From positions 186,001-250,000 of the forward strand of contig JAJEHL010000026.1 of the NCBI GenBank assembly GCA_022823725.1: a DNA stretch of 64,000 nucleotides, given 5' to 3'. Under the pieces are notes generated by a model. It was not told the origin of the DNA. It did not search any database and saw only the letters and a list, made by a program, of their open reading frames with translations. Source of the stretch: Candidatus Latescibacterota bacterium (GTDB lineage: Bacteria; Latescibacterota; UBA2968). Both the position numbers and the translations under genes were made by a program. Shown here in pieces: positions 32,105 to 41,477 of the stretch. Position 1 is the stretch's first letter. Every line of letters begins with the position of its first letter.

Positions 32105-33871
32105 TCACACCTCCTCATCCGGATCCTCAGCCGAAAGATCCTCTCCCCGATGGAGTCGAAGCGCCAAATTCGCCGTCTGTCCCAACGCACGCGCCGTTGG
32201 TGCATGCGCTGCCAGATAGCGCGCCGCGCCCACCAGTGTAATCCGTGCGCGTTCCTCATCCAGCTCCTCTGCCTGGCTAAACGCAGACTCCAGCATCTGG
32301 AACGAATGAAACTCGGCATCTTCTCGCAACAACACATGGCCCAACCGCTCGCACAAAGCACCGCGCGGATGCCCCAGCGACAAATACCGATACGCAATCC
32401 GTCCCGCCTCATCCACCTGAGCCTGTGTATCCAGCAACGCCACAAAAGAATCCAGCAACTCATCCGCATCCTCTGGCAACTGCTGGGTCGCGCGCTGATC
32501 CTGCGGCAATCGGGCAGCCGGCTTATTAAACCACCGGTCAAAATACAGCGCCATTGCACCGTGAAAAATCCCCCGCGCCAGATCCAATGACGGCGCGCGC
32601 TTTGCACATTGATGCAACGCATTTGCCGCCGAATGCGTATGCAACACCGCGATCCAATCGGCAAACTCATTCTTAACGTGAAATCGCGCAATCCGCAAAG
32701 CCGCTGCATAAGTCAAGGTCTGCGTCAACTGCGTCAGCGTCGCCCCCCCGGCAAATGCCGCCTTCAACCCATCCACAATCGCGTGCGGATCATCACCTGA
32801 AAGAACCTCCGTCAAAGCATCCGCATCATCCCACGTCTTCCCCTCGCCCTCTCGCACCAGATCTTCAAGCTCATCAAACGCGCCGTGTAACAACGCCACC
32901 AGATCAACGGGACTGCGCCATCGGTTCAGCTCTTCACTTCGCTGAGATCCCGAAAGCACACCCACCAGAGAAGGCAAAATCTCATCGGCTTTGTCCCATC
33001 CAATGCGCTCGAGCACCTCAAAACCCTTATTGATAAAATCCAGCACATGCCCGCCATCGCGATAAAAGTGATCCGTCGCTGCAGCCACCAGCATATCGCA
33101 CATCTCCGAAGGCGTTGCCCCCATCTGAATCGCCGTCAACAACGCGCGTTCTGCCCCATCGGCATTTCGCACCTCAATCAGATAGCGGAACCACTCCTTA
33201 ATCCGCGCCAGCGTCAGCTCCTCTGTCTCCAGAGGCGTAAACACAATCCTCGGCGACGCATTACTCGTCTCCTGTGCCACATGCAACAGCCCCTGATACA
33301 GCGCCAGAACCTGATCCTCACGCGCCAGCTTTGGCACCACATTGGCCATACACGTCAAAATCGTCAACCCCGGTCCCCATCCCTGACGCCGCCTCAGCGC
33401 ACCATACCGCGCGCCAATCTCTGCAATCTCATCGCCATCGACCCGCTGACCCCGAAGCGCGATCACCGACTTGGCAATCACCAGATTGATATTCTGCTCC
33501 AAACTCTCGCTCAACCGCCGCTTCCAATGCCCTACTGGATCGGGATGCGTGGCATGCACATTGATATAAATCTCACCATCCTGCACATCCACCGGATAAC
33601 TGCGAACATCATCCGCAAACGGATCAAACGTACACCCACTCACCAGATCAAACCGCGCGTGGTGCCAGTGGCAAATAATCAACCCATTGTGAATCGACCC
33701 CTCACTCAGCGGATACCCCATATGCGGGCACCGGTTATCCACCGCCCGGATCTCGCCATCCGACTTTGCCAGCGCAATCGCATGGCCCTCCACATTCACC
33801 GCCATAATCCCACCCTCGGGAATATCTTCCACACGCGCACAGGGCACATAATCAAGTGTCGTCACAGCCAT
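32105..33871 (-). CDS. Rieske [2Fe-2S] domain fused to a large helical domain
   Basis: A 588-residue protein. Residues 1-110 are a Rieske domain with Cys48-x-His50 (CPH) and Cys67-x2-His70 (CHWH), the set that binds a [2Fe-2S] cluster. Residues about 115-575 are almost wholly alpha-helical with many His residues (for example VLHTHSAANALHQC); I cannot name this part, although questin-oxidase-like or haem-oxygenase-like folds are possible. The architecture suggests a redox or oxygenase protein with its own electron-transfer domain. It is a single gene; a terminator lies 150 bases downstream. No clear ribosome site beyond AGGAGGC seven or more bases before the ATG. Confidence 0.78.
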   Translation of the reverse strand: MAVTTLDYVPCARVEDIPEGGIMAVNVEGHAIALAKSDGEIRAVDNRCPHMGYPLSEGSIHNGLIICHWHHARFDLVSGCTFDPFADDVRSYPVDVQDGEIYINVHATHPDPVGHWKRRLSESLEQNINLVIAKSVIALRGQRVDGDEIAEIGARYGALRRRQGWGPGLTILTCMANVVPKLAREDQVLALYQGLLHVAQETSNASPRIVFTPLETEELTLARIKEWFRYLIEVRNADGAERALLTAIQMGATPSEMCDMLVAAATDHFYRDGGHVLDFINKGFEVLERIGWDKADEILPSLVGVLSGSQRSEELNRWRSPVDLVALLHGAFDELEDLVREGEGKTWDDADALTEVLSGDDPHAIVDGLKAAFAGGATLTQLTQTLTYAAALRIARFHVKNEFADWIAVLHTHSAANALHQCAKRAPSLDLARGIFHGAMALYFDRWFNKPAARLPQDQRATQQLPEDADELLDSFVALLDTQAQVDEAGRIAYRYLSLGHPRGALCERLGHVLLREDAEFHSFQMLESAFSQAEELDEERARITLVGAARYLAAHAPTARALGQTANLALRLHRGEDLSAEDPDEEV

Positions 33872-33960
33872 GGTATGCCTCCTATTAATTGGAATGATCG
33901 TTTACATCCCAAAAATACGCCTTCCGAAATCCCGAAACACCGTCCTCAGGGACAAAAACA

Positions 33961-33980
33961 ACCTGTCCTTTTGGACAGGT
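33961..33980 (-). terminator. Terminator of the response-regulator operon
   Basis: ACCTGTCC (33961-33968) pairs with GGACAGGT (33973-33980) around TTTT. On the minus strand a T-rich run (TGTTTTTG) follows. It lies 28 bases after the response-regulator stop. Confidence 0.8.
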
Positions 33981-34008
33981 CGCGTTGCATACAGCGTTAT
34001 GCTGATTG

Positions 34009-34623
34009 TTATATCAATCCCTTCTGCGTCGCAACAGCCACTGCCTCTGTGCGATTGCCCGCGCCGAGTTTGGCCAGTATTTCGCTCACATGAAATTTCA
34101 CTGTGCGTTCAGCAATATTGAGTTGATCGGCAATTTCTTTATTCAACAAACCCGTTGCTATCAGTTTGAGCACTTCCTTTTGCCGCGCGGTCAACGCATC
34201 CGGATTGTTTACATTGTCCAGCAACTTGGAAGCAACAAGAGGCTCGAGCAATGACCCACCTTCATTGACCACGCGCACGGCGCGAAACACCTCATCTCTG
34301 GGCGCGCCTTTGAGCAAATAGCCCTTTGCTCCAGCCTGCATAGCCGATACAATGCGCTCATCCGTATCAAAAACCGTAAACACAATAACCCGCACCTGCA
34401 CCTTTTCCTCTTGCAATCGCCGAAGCGTTTCAACGCCATCTACACCCGGCATCTCCAGATCGAGCAATAGCACATCGGGATTGCGTTTTTCAACCTTCTG
34501 CAATGCTTCCTCTCCATCGCCTGCTTCTCCCACCACCTCAAAATCGGACTGCGTATTCAGCATTGCAATAAGGCCATCGCGCACAACCGGATGATCATCT
34601 ACAACCACAATGCGAATCTTCAT
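34009..34623 (-). CDS. NarL/FixJ-family response regulator
   Basis: A 204-residue two-domain regulator. The receiver has the acidic pair Asp9-Asp10, the phospho-accepting Asp55 in VLLLDLEMPG and the conserved Lys in GYLLKGAPRDE. The C-terminal LuxR-type helix-turn-helix is LTARQKEVLKLIATGLLNKEIADQLNIAERTVKFHV. Its ATG overlaps the stop of the kinase gene (ATGA), so the pair is translated together and should form one two-component system. It is the last gene of a seven-gene minus-strand run. Confidence 0.94.
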   Translation of the reverse strand: MKIRIVVVDDHPVVRDGLIAMLNTQSDFEVVGEAGDGEEALQKVEKRNPDVLLLDLEMPGVDGVETLRRLQEEKVQVRVIVFTVFDTDERIVSAMQAGAKGYLLKGAPRDEVFRAVRVVNEGGSLLEPLVASKLLDNVNNPDALTARQKEVLKLIATGLLNKEIADQLNIAERTVKFHVSEILAKLGAGNRTEAVAVATQKGLI

Positions 34624-35780
34624 ATTTTGCGCTCCAAAGGAATGCGAATATCCAAACGCGTACCGCGCTCAGGCGCGCTTTCAATTGCAAATGCCCCCCC
34701 GAGCAAATGCGCCCGCTCATTCAGCCCAACCAGGCCATATCGGCCCTCTGGCACGTTTTCGGGATCAAACCCGCACCCGTCGTCTTTAATCACAAGTTCT
34801 ACGTATTCGGGCGTTGAGGTCAGTTCAACCAGGGCCTCTCTGGCTTTTGCGTGCTGCACAACATTGTTCAACGCCTCCTGAGCCATGCGATACAAACCCG
34901 CTTCCACCCGCACGGGCAAAGGGTGTCCGCCAATACTCTTTACGCGTATAGTCAGGTTTGCCTCGTCTCCTATTTCGCGCCCCAGGTCTTGCAATGCTCT
35001 GGTCAGAGTGCGATTTTCAAGCGGTGCAGCGCGCAAATCCAGCACAGTGCGCCGCGCATCTTCCAGATTATCGCGCGCCAGAGCCATGGCATCGCGCACG
35101 GTTTCAGACAGCCTTTTCCGATCTGTATTGTCTTCGAGCAACGCATCCAGGGTTTCCAACCGCATTAAGATCGCCGCCAGATTCTGACCCAGTGTATCGT
35201 GTATTTCTCGCGCGACGCGGAGACGCTCATCTGCAGCGCCAATTTCAACGCTTTTTTCGTACAAACGCGCCCGTTCAATAGCAATACTCATCAAATCACC
35301 CACCGTATTGAGCAAACGCAAATCCTCATCCGAAAGCTCGCGCCATTCGACACTGCCCACATTCAACACCCCCACCTTTTTTTTCTGGGCATACAGTGGA
35401 ATGCTCGCATGATACTGCAACCCATCTGTTCCTTCTACGAGTCCTTTCAATCGGCTGCATGTCACCACATTCACATTGGCAGCCCCCTTCAAATCGCCTT
35501 TCTGATAGGTATCCAGGCAATAGCACCAGCCGCCCATTTTGGCCGGGTTATCGCGCAATACAGGGGGTAGGTTTTGTGCAGCAGCCAGATAGGGTTCGCC
35601 CGTTTCTTCGTGCATAAGCCATATCCAACTGGTATTCAAATCGATCAATGCAGCTACTTTTTCAAGCGCTGTCTCAAGAGCCTGGTCGAGATCCACAGAC
35701 TGGTTGAGTGCATGGGCGATCGCGTTGAGGATAGAGAGTTCGCGATTGCGTTGTTTGAGTTGGTCGGTCTGTGTTGACAT
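34620..35780 (-). CDS. Cytosolic GAF-domain sensor histidine kinase (HisKA_3 type)
   Basis: A 386-residue kinase without membrane segments. A short N-terminal coiled helix leads to a GAF domain (about residues 25-170), then the dimerisation helix with phospho-accepting His194 in REIHDTLGQ, and a C-terminal ATPase domain (YRMAQEALNNVVQHAKA N-box, DDGCGFDPENV G1, GRYGLVGLNERA G2). The GAF domain holds Cys86, Cys88 and Cys108 in a WCYC...TCSRL pattern, which might bind an iron-sulphur cluster or act as a redox switch. The start at 35780 follows AGGAG; the longer frame is rejected. It starts eight bases after fucU. Confidence 0.92.
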   Translation of the reverse strand: MSTQTDQLKQRNRELSILNAIAHALNQSVDLDQALETALEKVAALIDLNTSWIWLMHEETGEPYLAAAQNLPPVLRDNPAKMGGWCYCLDTYQKGDLKGAANVNVVTCSRLKGLVEGTDGLQYHASIPLYAQKKKVGVLNVGSVEWRELSDEDLRLLNTVGDLMSIAIERARLYEKSVEIGAADERLRVAREIHDTLGQNLAAILMRLETLDALLEDNTDRKRLSETVRDAMALARDNLEDARRTVLDLRAAPLENRTLTRALQDLGREIGDEANLTIRVKSIGGHPLPVRVEAGLYRMAQEALNNVVQHAKAREALVELTSTPEYVELVIKDDGCGFDPENVPEGRYGLVGLNERAHLLGGAFAIESAPERGTRLDIRIPLERKI

Positions 35781-35788
35781 AACTGCTC

Positions 35789-36220
35789 CTACACCGGCGT
35801 CACACCCTTCTTCAGAATAACATTGCCGTATTTTGCCGTCTCCCCAGTCATAACAACCGCAAAAGCGTCTCTCGCCTGCTCGTAAAACGCAAAGCGTTCC
35901 ACGCGCGCGATAGGGGGCGTATCGGGCCATACCCTGTCAATAACCGCTCGATAAGACGCCTCAACTTTGGGATCGAGCGTATCGCCCGGCACAACATCCA
36001 TCATAAAAACCGGACTATCCACATACGTATCCAGCACAAACAGGGGCAAAATTGCTTCCAGCAACTCCGCAACCCCCAGGCCATCTGCCCGCAGTGTATT
36101 GGCATTCACCGAATGCCCGGGAAAATGTGCATCTGCCAGAACAATCTCATCTCCGTGTCCCATGCGATAAATCGTAGCCAACAACTCGGGACTGAACAAT
36201 GGGGATATACCAACGAGCAT
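35789..36220 (-). CDS. fucU: RbsD/FucU-family sugar mutarotase, FucU-like
   Basis: A 143-residue member of the RbsD/FucU family, which interconverts sugar anomers (L-fucose for FucU). It begins [35 protein letters not shown], with the catalytic His in MGHGDEIV and the conserved ADAxFP. The ATG at 36220 is preferred to an in-frame TTG at 36232 because the GGAG site lies between them. It follows the PhyH gene by 12 bases in a packed operon, so it probably acts on the sugar handled by the enolase-superfamily enzyme. Confidence 0.9.
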   Translation of the reverse strand: MLVGISPLFSPELLATIYRMGHGDEIVLADAHFPGHSVNANTLRADGLGVAELLEAILPLFVLDTYVDSPVFMMDVVPGDTLDPKVEASYRAVIDRVWPDTPPIARVERFAFYEQARDAFAVVMTGETAKYGNVILKKGVTPV

Positions 36221-36232
36221 ATTGATCTCCAA

Positions 36233-36970
36233 TTATCTAAAATGCGCATCTGCCGCATGGGCTGATTTAAGCCCCATGCTCATCCGCATCAATTGCTTTT
36301 GTCTCTCCGTAAGCCCGTCAAACCATTCAGGCGGAAAACCATCGTGGGGATCAACTTGAAACATACACATCCGTTTGCGATAATGGCCGAACAACGCATG
36401 GCGATTCGTCGTCCCCGTATTCGCGCCACCCGCATGCCATATTTGACCGTTAATAACAATAACACTACCCGCAGATCCTTCGGGTTGTGCAATATGCTTG
36501 ACAGATACATCCTCAGGCGGAACAACCAACCCGCTCTTATGAGACCCCGGCACCACGCGCGTACCGCCATTTACCGGCGAAAAATCATCCAGCATCCAGA
36601 TCGTATTCATCATAACTGGCGAACTGAAATTCAGCATCTCCAGCGGAATATCACTGTGCAACCCCTGATCTGGATCGCCCGGGCGCACAATGCGGGCATT
36701 GAGACTGCCCAGAATAAGCGACTTCTCCAGATAATGCTCCAGCAAAGGAAGGATCCTCGGATGGTCAATAGTCTTGTGAAAAACGCGATCCATCACTGGC
36801 AAATTGGCGACATGCCGCGCAGTACCCCGATTTCTGGCCTCCGTGCCAAATTCCTTCTCACAGCGCACAAGCGCCTCGCGCATCTCACCCGCTTCCTCAG
36901 CCGTCAAAACATTTTCCACAACCGTAAAGCCATACACATCGAGTTCAAACAAGTGTTGTTGATTATTCAT
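36233..36970 (-). CDS. Phytanoyl-CoA dioxygenase (PhyH) family protein 1
   Basis: A 245-residue Fe(II)/2-oxoglutarate-dependent oxygenase of the PhyH family. The metal site is His-x-Asp in GLHSDIPLEM and a distal His in INGQIWHAGGANT; the Arg that binds oxoglutarate is probably in TTNRHALFGHYRKR. GGTRVVPGSHKSG is the usual PhyH loop. It should hydroxylate a small organic substrate. It lies nine bases after the enolase-superfamily gene and shares the operon with a second PhyH gene of different sequence. Confidence 0.9.
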   Translation of the reverse strand: MNNQQHLFELDVYGFTVVENVLTAEEAGEMREALVRCEKEFGTEARNRGTARHVANLPVMDRVFHKTIDHPRILPLLEHYLEKSLILGSLNARIVRPGDPDQGLHSDIPLEMLNFSSPVMMNTIWMLDDFSPVNGGTRVVPGSHKSGLVVPPEDVSVKHIAQPEGSAGSVIVINGQIWHAGGANTGTTNRHALFGHYRKRMCMFQVDPHDGFPPEWFDGLTERQKQLMRMSMGLKSAHAADAHFR

Positions 36971-36979
36971 ATTGTCTCC

Positions 36980-38167
36980 TCACCAATTCGCATTCCCCTT
37001 ATCCCAGGGATGTGCTTTGAGCACCTCTTCAACCATCTCAATACCCCAGCCCGGACCTGAGGGAATCGTCAAATACCCATTCTCAATATCCGGCACATGC
37101 GTCACCATATCCTCGCGCCAGGGCACATCGTCCACATCGATCTCCATAATGCGCACATTCGGCAAAACCGCACACAGACTCGCACTGATACACGTCGAAA
37201 GATGGCTATAATAATTGTGCGGCGCAACATTGAGTTGATACGCCTCTGCCAAATCCCCCACCTTTTTCGACTGGGCAAACCCATTCCACGGCACATCGAT
37301 CATAAACACATCCGCAGACCGCGCCTGGAAATAAGGGATAAACTCGCGCATATAAAACAAATTCTCACCCGTACAAATTTTAGTACTCGTCGCATCCTTA
37401 ATCTGCCGAATCGCATCTGGCTCGTACATATCGATCTCCAGCCACAGCAAATCAAATTGTTCCAGCACCCTGGCAATACGCATACACGACTCGGGTTTAA
37501 AATTAAAATTGAGATCCAGATTGATATCAACATCGGGACCCACAGCATCTCGAAACGTCCCAATAAGCGTCTCAATATGCCGGAGCATCTGCCGCGAAAC
37601 CACGCCATCCGTCGTCCCCGGTTCGCCACCAAATCCCCCAAAATACACACTGGCAGGATCCCCCGGAATAACGATATTCGTCTTCAACGCCGTATAGCCC
37701 TTCTCCACAACCTCCCGCCCCAGCGCGGCAATATCGTCCATTGTGCGAAGCGGTGGCGTATTGAGCAAATCGCTATTGCGCGCACGCGAAGTGCCACAAT
37801 GCGACCAGTAAACGCGAACCCGCTCGCGCGTTGGACCCCCAAAAAGCTCCACAACAGAAATACCGAGCGCACGCGCCTTAATATCAATAAGCGCGAGTTC
37901 AACACCTGCAATCGCCTTCGCCGCAATACCCCCCGGACTTTGCCGCGTCCCCCGCAACATATCCCAAAAGCGCATCTCATAAGCGCGGGGATCCTTACCG
38001 ATGAGCAAAGGCGTCAAATCGCGCACCGTACCCGTAACCCCATAAGGACTGCGCCCATCGCTGCACTCCCCCCAGCCACTAATACCCTCATCTGTATCCA
38101 CCCGAACAAATATCCACGGGCGCCAACCCGCATCCACAATAAACGTCTCAATATTGGTAATCTTCAT
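36980..38167 (-). CDS. Mandelate racemase/muconate lactonising enzyme-like dehydratase
   Basis: A 395-residue enolase-superfamily enzyme, probably a sugar-acid dehydratase. The N-terminal capping domain (MKITNIETFIVDAGWRP...) is followed by the barrel: Lys in YTALKTNIV, the metal ligands in DINLDLNFNF, WLEIDMYEP and ICTGENLFY, and a His in NVAPHNYYSH that may be the catalytic base. The start at 38167 follows a GAGGAAT site; the longer frame runs through the preceding PhyH gene. It stands between two PhyH genes and near fucU, suggesting catabolism of a deoxy-sugar or sugar acid. Confidence 0.9.
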   Translation of the reverse strand: MKITNIETFIVDAGWRPWIFVRVDTDEGISGWGECSDGRSPYGVTGTVRDLTPLLIGKDPRAYEMRFWDMLRGTRQSPGGIAAKAIAGVELALIDIKARALGISVVELFGGPTRERVRVYWSHCGTSRARNSDLLNTPPLRTMDDIAALGREVVEKGYTALKTNIVIPGDPASVYFGGFGGEPGTTDGVVSRQMLRHIETLIGTFRDAVGPDVDINLDLNFNFKPESCMRIARVLEQFDLLWLEIDMYEPDAIRQIKDATSTKICTGENLFYMREFIPYFQARSADVFMIDVPWNGFAQSKKVGDLAEAYQLNVAPHNYYSHLSTCISASLCAVLPNVRIMEIDVDDVPWREDMVTHVPDIENGYLTIPSGPGWGIEMVEEVLKAHPWDKGNANW

Positions 38168-38177
38168 ATAATATTCC

Positions 38178-38921
38178 TCATACCGGCGGTTGTGTAACGC
38201 GATTAAACCCCATCGTATCCTCGCCGTGAATAACCGGAAGCCCATGATCTTCGGAATCGTACTTGAGAACATGGACAATCGGAGGAACCGCGCGCACTGC
38301 CAGACCAATGCGCCGCAAATCCGAGAAATTGGCTTTCGAATGATGTAACGTACGCTCATTAAACAGAATAAACTCACCGGGCTGCATCTCGAGATCAACT
38401 AACTCATCCGGATCGTAATACCCTGCATCGGCCATCTCCTTGAACTGCACATCGGGCGTGGCTTTGACATGGGGAATAATTTTGCGATGTGACCCGGGAA
38501 TAAGCTGCAAATTCCCATTCTCCTTAGTCGAAGCATCCACCGCAATCCACGCCGAAACAATAACCGGCGGCTCGAGCGGCCAATAATTGAAATCCTGATG
38601 CCATGGAATCGCCTTCGTACCCTTGTATTTGATAAAAAAATTCGTGCGCCACAACAACAAATCCGTCCCGTATAGAGCCACCATACGGCTGAGAATCTCG
38701 GGATGCGTTGACAAATCGTAAACCACGCGACTATCCAGATGCCGGTTGTGAATGCGATTCTTACCATTCGGCGGATCTGTCTCCAGCACCTCTTCAATCG
38801 CCGGACGAAGATCCGCCATCTCTGCCTCCGAACACAGCGAATACGGACCGAGATACCCTCGCGTGCGAAACTGCAACATCTCCTCTTCCGTCAATATAGC
38901 AGGCACTTCAGCTATTGCCAT
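38178..38921 (-). CDS. Phytanoyl-CoA dioxygenase (PhyH) family protein 2
   Basis: A 247-residue Fe(II)/2-oxoglutarate oxygenase. The metal site is seen as IPWHQDFNYWPL (His-x-Asp) and the distal His in NERTLHHSKANFS; the Arg of RRIGLAVRAVPP is the likely oxoglutarate ligand. GNLQLIPGSHRK is the family loop. It is only distantly like the other PhyH protein in this operon, so the two probably act on different substrates or steps. It lies 12 bases after the beta-propeller gene. Confidence 0.92.
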   Translation of the reverse strand: MAIAEVPAILTEEEMLQFRTRGYLGPYSLCSEAEMADLRPAIEEVLETDPPNGKNRIHNRHLDSRVVYDLSTHPEILSRMVALYGTDLLLWRTNFFIKYKGTKAIPWHQDFNYWPLEPPVIVSAWIAVDASTKENGNLQLIPGSHRKIIPHVKATPDVQFKEMADAGYYDPDELVDLEMQPGEFILFNERTLHHSKANFSDLRRIGLAVRAVPPIVHVLKYDSEDHGLPVIHGEDTMGFNRVTQPPV

Positions 38922-38933
38922 CTCATATCTCCT

Positions 38934-40097
38934 TTATTGCACAACATCACCAACCTCAATCCGATACATCTGCCGTCCATTGCCCTCATGAGCTGAATCA
39001 ATCACCACAAACTGCCCATCGGGACTAAAGCGCGGATGCAAATCACAGCGCCACTCGCCCGTATAAGGCTCCGGCGACGGAAAAACACCCAGATCAATGC
39101 GCTCACCAGTCGCAACATGATAAAGATAGGGAACCTGACTGCGATCACCCTGTGACGGATAAGAATCATTGAGAATCCACTCATTACCCGGCAAATACGT
39201 ACAGTGACCATTAACCGTCATAACCTCCGCACCAACCACCTCTGGCTCCGCGTCAGTAAGATCCCGATAGTGATAAAACTTATTCCCGTGCGACGGATGA
39301 TACGCCCACCCGAGAATCGTCTCTGGATCGCGCCAGATAAAATGCGACATCTTGCCGTAATCATCGACCACATGCAAATTTGACCCATCGGCATCTGCCG
39401 TCATCATCCGCGTATCAAAGCCCCCCTCTCCAAATCGCCAGCGATGCAAAAAAATGAACCGCGACCCATCCGTATTAAACAGCAAATGATTAAAATAGTG
39501 CCGCGCCCCAGAAATATCGCCATGCGGATAAGGAATCGCAGCAACCTCGGCAATCGCAACAACAAGCCTTGACTCACCCGTCTCCAGATCCACAGTATAA
39601 ACACCCACATCATCCGGCGCACGCACATCGCGATTGGGATCGGGAATCCCCGCATACCCATACCCGGGTCGCATGTGATTAATCCGGCGAAAATCAGCCC
39701 CAATAGCGGTCTTCCCATCCGGCGAAATCGTATAAATCGCGTGCGGCAGCGTGCGAATCGTCCCCGTTCTTACATTGTATATCCGCGAGACAAACGCATC
39801 CCCCTCGCGATCATTAAAAATAACCTCCGTCTCCGAATTGGGAATCCACTGCAACATACACCCCTGTTGCCAGCACCACGCCCGCGTGCGCCCAAACTCA
39901 GACCATGCATCCCCATCCGCCATATCAATAATACCCAGCGCAACCACATCATCCTCCGAAGGCGACCGGTGTTCAAAATCCACCGCCATACCGAGCGCGT
40001 ATCGGCCTGAAGGGTCTATTTGCCACTTATCGTAATAACCGAACCAGTGGTATTCAGGACCCCGAGTAATCGCGCGAATGGGAGGATAATCAGACAT
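38934..40097 (-). CDS. TolB/oligogalacturonate-lyase-like beta-propeller protein
   Basis: A 387-residue protein of about six or seven WD40-like/TolB-like blades (for example YALGMAVDFEH, RIYNVRTGTIRTLPHAIYTISPDGKTAIG, HPRFSPDGQFVVIDSAHEG). Several His residues line up as in oligogalacturonate-lyase-type propellers, so a lyase role on sugar acids is possible but not shown. There is no signal peptide, so it appears cytosolic. It is the first gene of a packed minus-strand run that continues through the PhyH, enolase and fucU genes. Confidence 0.75.
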   Translation of the reverse strand: MSDYPPIRAITRGPEYHWFGYYDKWQIDPSGRYALGMAVDFEHRSPSEDDVVALGIIDMADGDAWSEFGRTRAWCWQQGCMLQWIPNSETEVIFNDREGDAFVSRIYNVRTGTIRTLPHAIYTISPDGKTAIGADFRRINHMRPGYGYAGIPDPNRDVRAPDDVGVYTVDLETGESRLVVAIAEVAAIPYPHGDISGARHYFNHLLFNTDGSRFIFLHRWRFGEGGFDTRMMTADADGSNLHVVDDYGKMSHFIWRDPETILGWAYHPSHGNKFYHYRDLTDAEPEVVGAEVMTVNGHCTYLPGNEWILNDSYPSQGDRSQVPYLYHVATGERIDLGVFPSPEPYTGEWRCDLHPRFSPDGQFVVIDSAHEGNGRQMYRIEVGDVVQ

Positions 40098-40266
40098 GTA
40101 ATAATCCTTTGTGATTAATGAGCAGTGCCTGATTAAATTATGTCCCTAAATGCATTCTCGCAACCCTAAGAAGCAGTGCTGAACTTAGCCACACCATTTA
40201 TCACTCCTGCAAAACGCCTCTGCGCCTTATCTTAAAACCGTCATTCATCATTTTTTTGAGACCCCC

Positions 40267-41430
40267 ATGTCCACAAATAGCGATAACAGCCGTTTTCAAA
40301 CCCGAGACGTCATCACCCTCTCCGGCGGGCATGCAGTACACGATACATACAGCGGATTCTTACCGCCCTTACTCCCCATTTTCATCCAAACTCTGTCCCT
40401 ATCCAAAACCGAAGCCAGTTTGTTAATGGTCGTCAGACAGGCACCCTCGGTATTTCAACCCATCATCGGACATCAGGCAGACCGTCTAAACTTGCGATCT
40501 CTCGTAATCCTGGGACCTGCCATAACGGGCATCGCCATGAGCCTGCTCGGCATAGCGCACGGTTATCTATCCCTCGTCGCGCTATTGTTAATCACGGGAT
40601 TTAGCTCCGCGGCATTTCACGCAGTTGGACCCGCAATGGCCGGAACGCTCTCGGGATCCAACCTCGGTCGCGGAATGGGCATCTGGATGTTGTGCGGTGA
40701 ACTCGGTCGCACCCTGGGACCTATATTAATCGTAAGCGTCATCGGCCTGTGGGGAATCGCCGGAACAACCTATCTGATACCCGCCGGTATTGTAGCATCA
40801 CTGATACTCTTATTGCGGATGAGAAGCGTTGCGAGCCGCGTCATATCCGCATATAAAGCACTAACCTGGCAGGCCGCCTTAAAACGCATGGCACCGGTCA
40901 TGATACCCCTATCGGGCATCGTATTTGTCCGAGCATTTATGATGGCCTCCCTGACCGCATTCCTCCCCACCTTTTTGACCGAAGAAGGTGCCAGCCTGTG
41001 GCTATCGGGTGCATCTCTCTCCGTCCTGGAAGGCGCGGGTATTGGCGGCGCGCTCATCGGCGGCTGGGTAAGCGACCGATGGGGACGCAAACAAATACTC
41101 GGCTTCTCCATGATTGCCACCCCCCTCCTGCTATTTGTCTTTCTCGAGACCCAGGGCTGGGCCTTATTTCCCATTTTAATTATCCTGGGCTTTGTCGCCC
41201 TCTCCACAGGTCCCGTGGTCATGGCAATGGTACAGGAAAGCTGCCCAGAAAACCGGGCATTTGCCAACGGCCTTTACATGGGCGCGGGATTCGCGCTTCG
41301 CGGCGTGGCCATGTTGCTCCTCGGCATGATGGCAGATGTCTATGGCCTGCGCCGGGCTTTTGAAATCAGCGCGATCTTGATGTTGCTCGGCGTTGTACTG
41401 GTATTTCGAATACCGGGTAAAAGCACCTGA
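40267..41430 (+). CDS. MFS transporter, fosmidomycin-resistance-like
   Basis: A 387-residue major-facilitator protein with about twelve hydrophobic segments. Its opening (VITLSGGHAVHDTYSGFLPPLLPIFI) resembles the Fsr group of drug exporters, and the loop-2/3 region GHQADRLNLRSLVILGP corresponds to the MFS G-x-x-x-D-R-x-x-R motif. A second copy is GWVSDRWGRKQIL in the C-terminal half. It probably exports a small molecule by proton antiport. Only a weak ribosome site is visible. It stands between the divergent catabolic operon and the sigma-54 promoter of the permease array. Confidence 0.88.
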   Translation: MSTNSDNSRFQTRDVITLSGGHAVHDTYSGFLPPLLPIFIQTLSLSKTEASLLMVVRQAPSVFQPIIGHQADRLNLRSLVILGPAITGIAMSLLGIAHGYLSLVALLLITGFSSAAFHAVGPAMAGTLSGSNLGRGMGIWMLCGELGRTLGPILIVSVIGLWGIAGTTYLIPAGIVASLILLLRMRSVASRVISAYKALTWQAALKRMAPVMIPLSGIVFVRAFMMASLTAFLPTFLTEEGASLWLSGASLSVLEGAGIGGALIGGWVSDRWGRKQILGFSMIATPLLLFVFLETQGWALFPILIILGFVALSTGPVVMAMVQESCPENRAFANGLYMGAGFALRGVAMLLLGMMADVYGLRRAFEISAILMLLGVVLVFRIPGKST

Positions 41431-41477
41431 TTTACGCGGCAACCCCACCCCCTCTCACCTCCCATCCCTCCCTAAAA

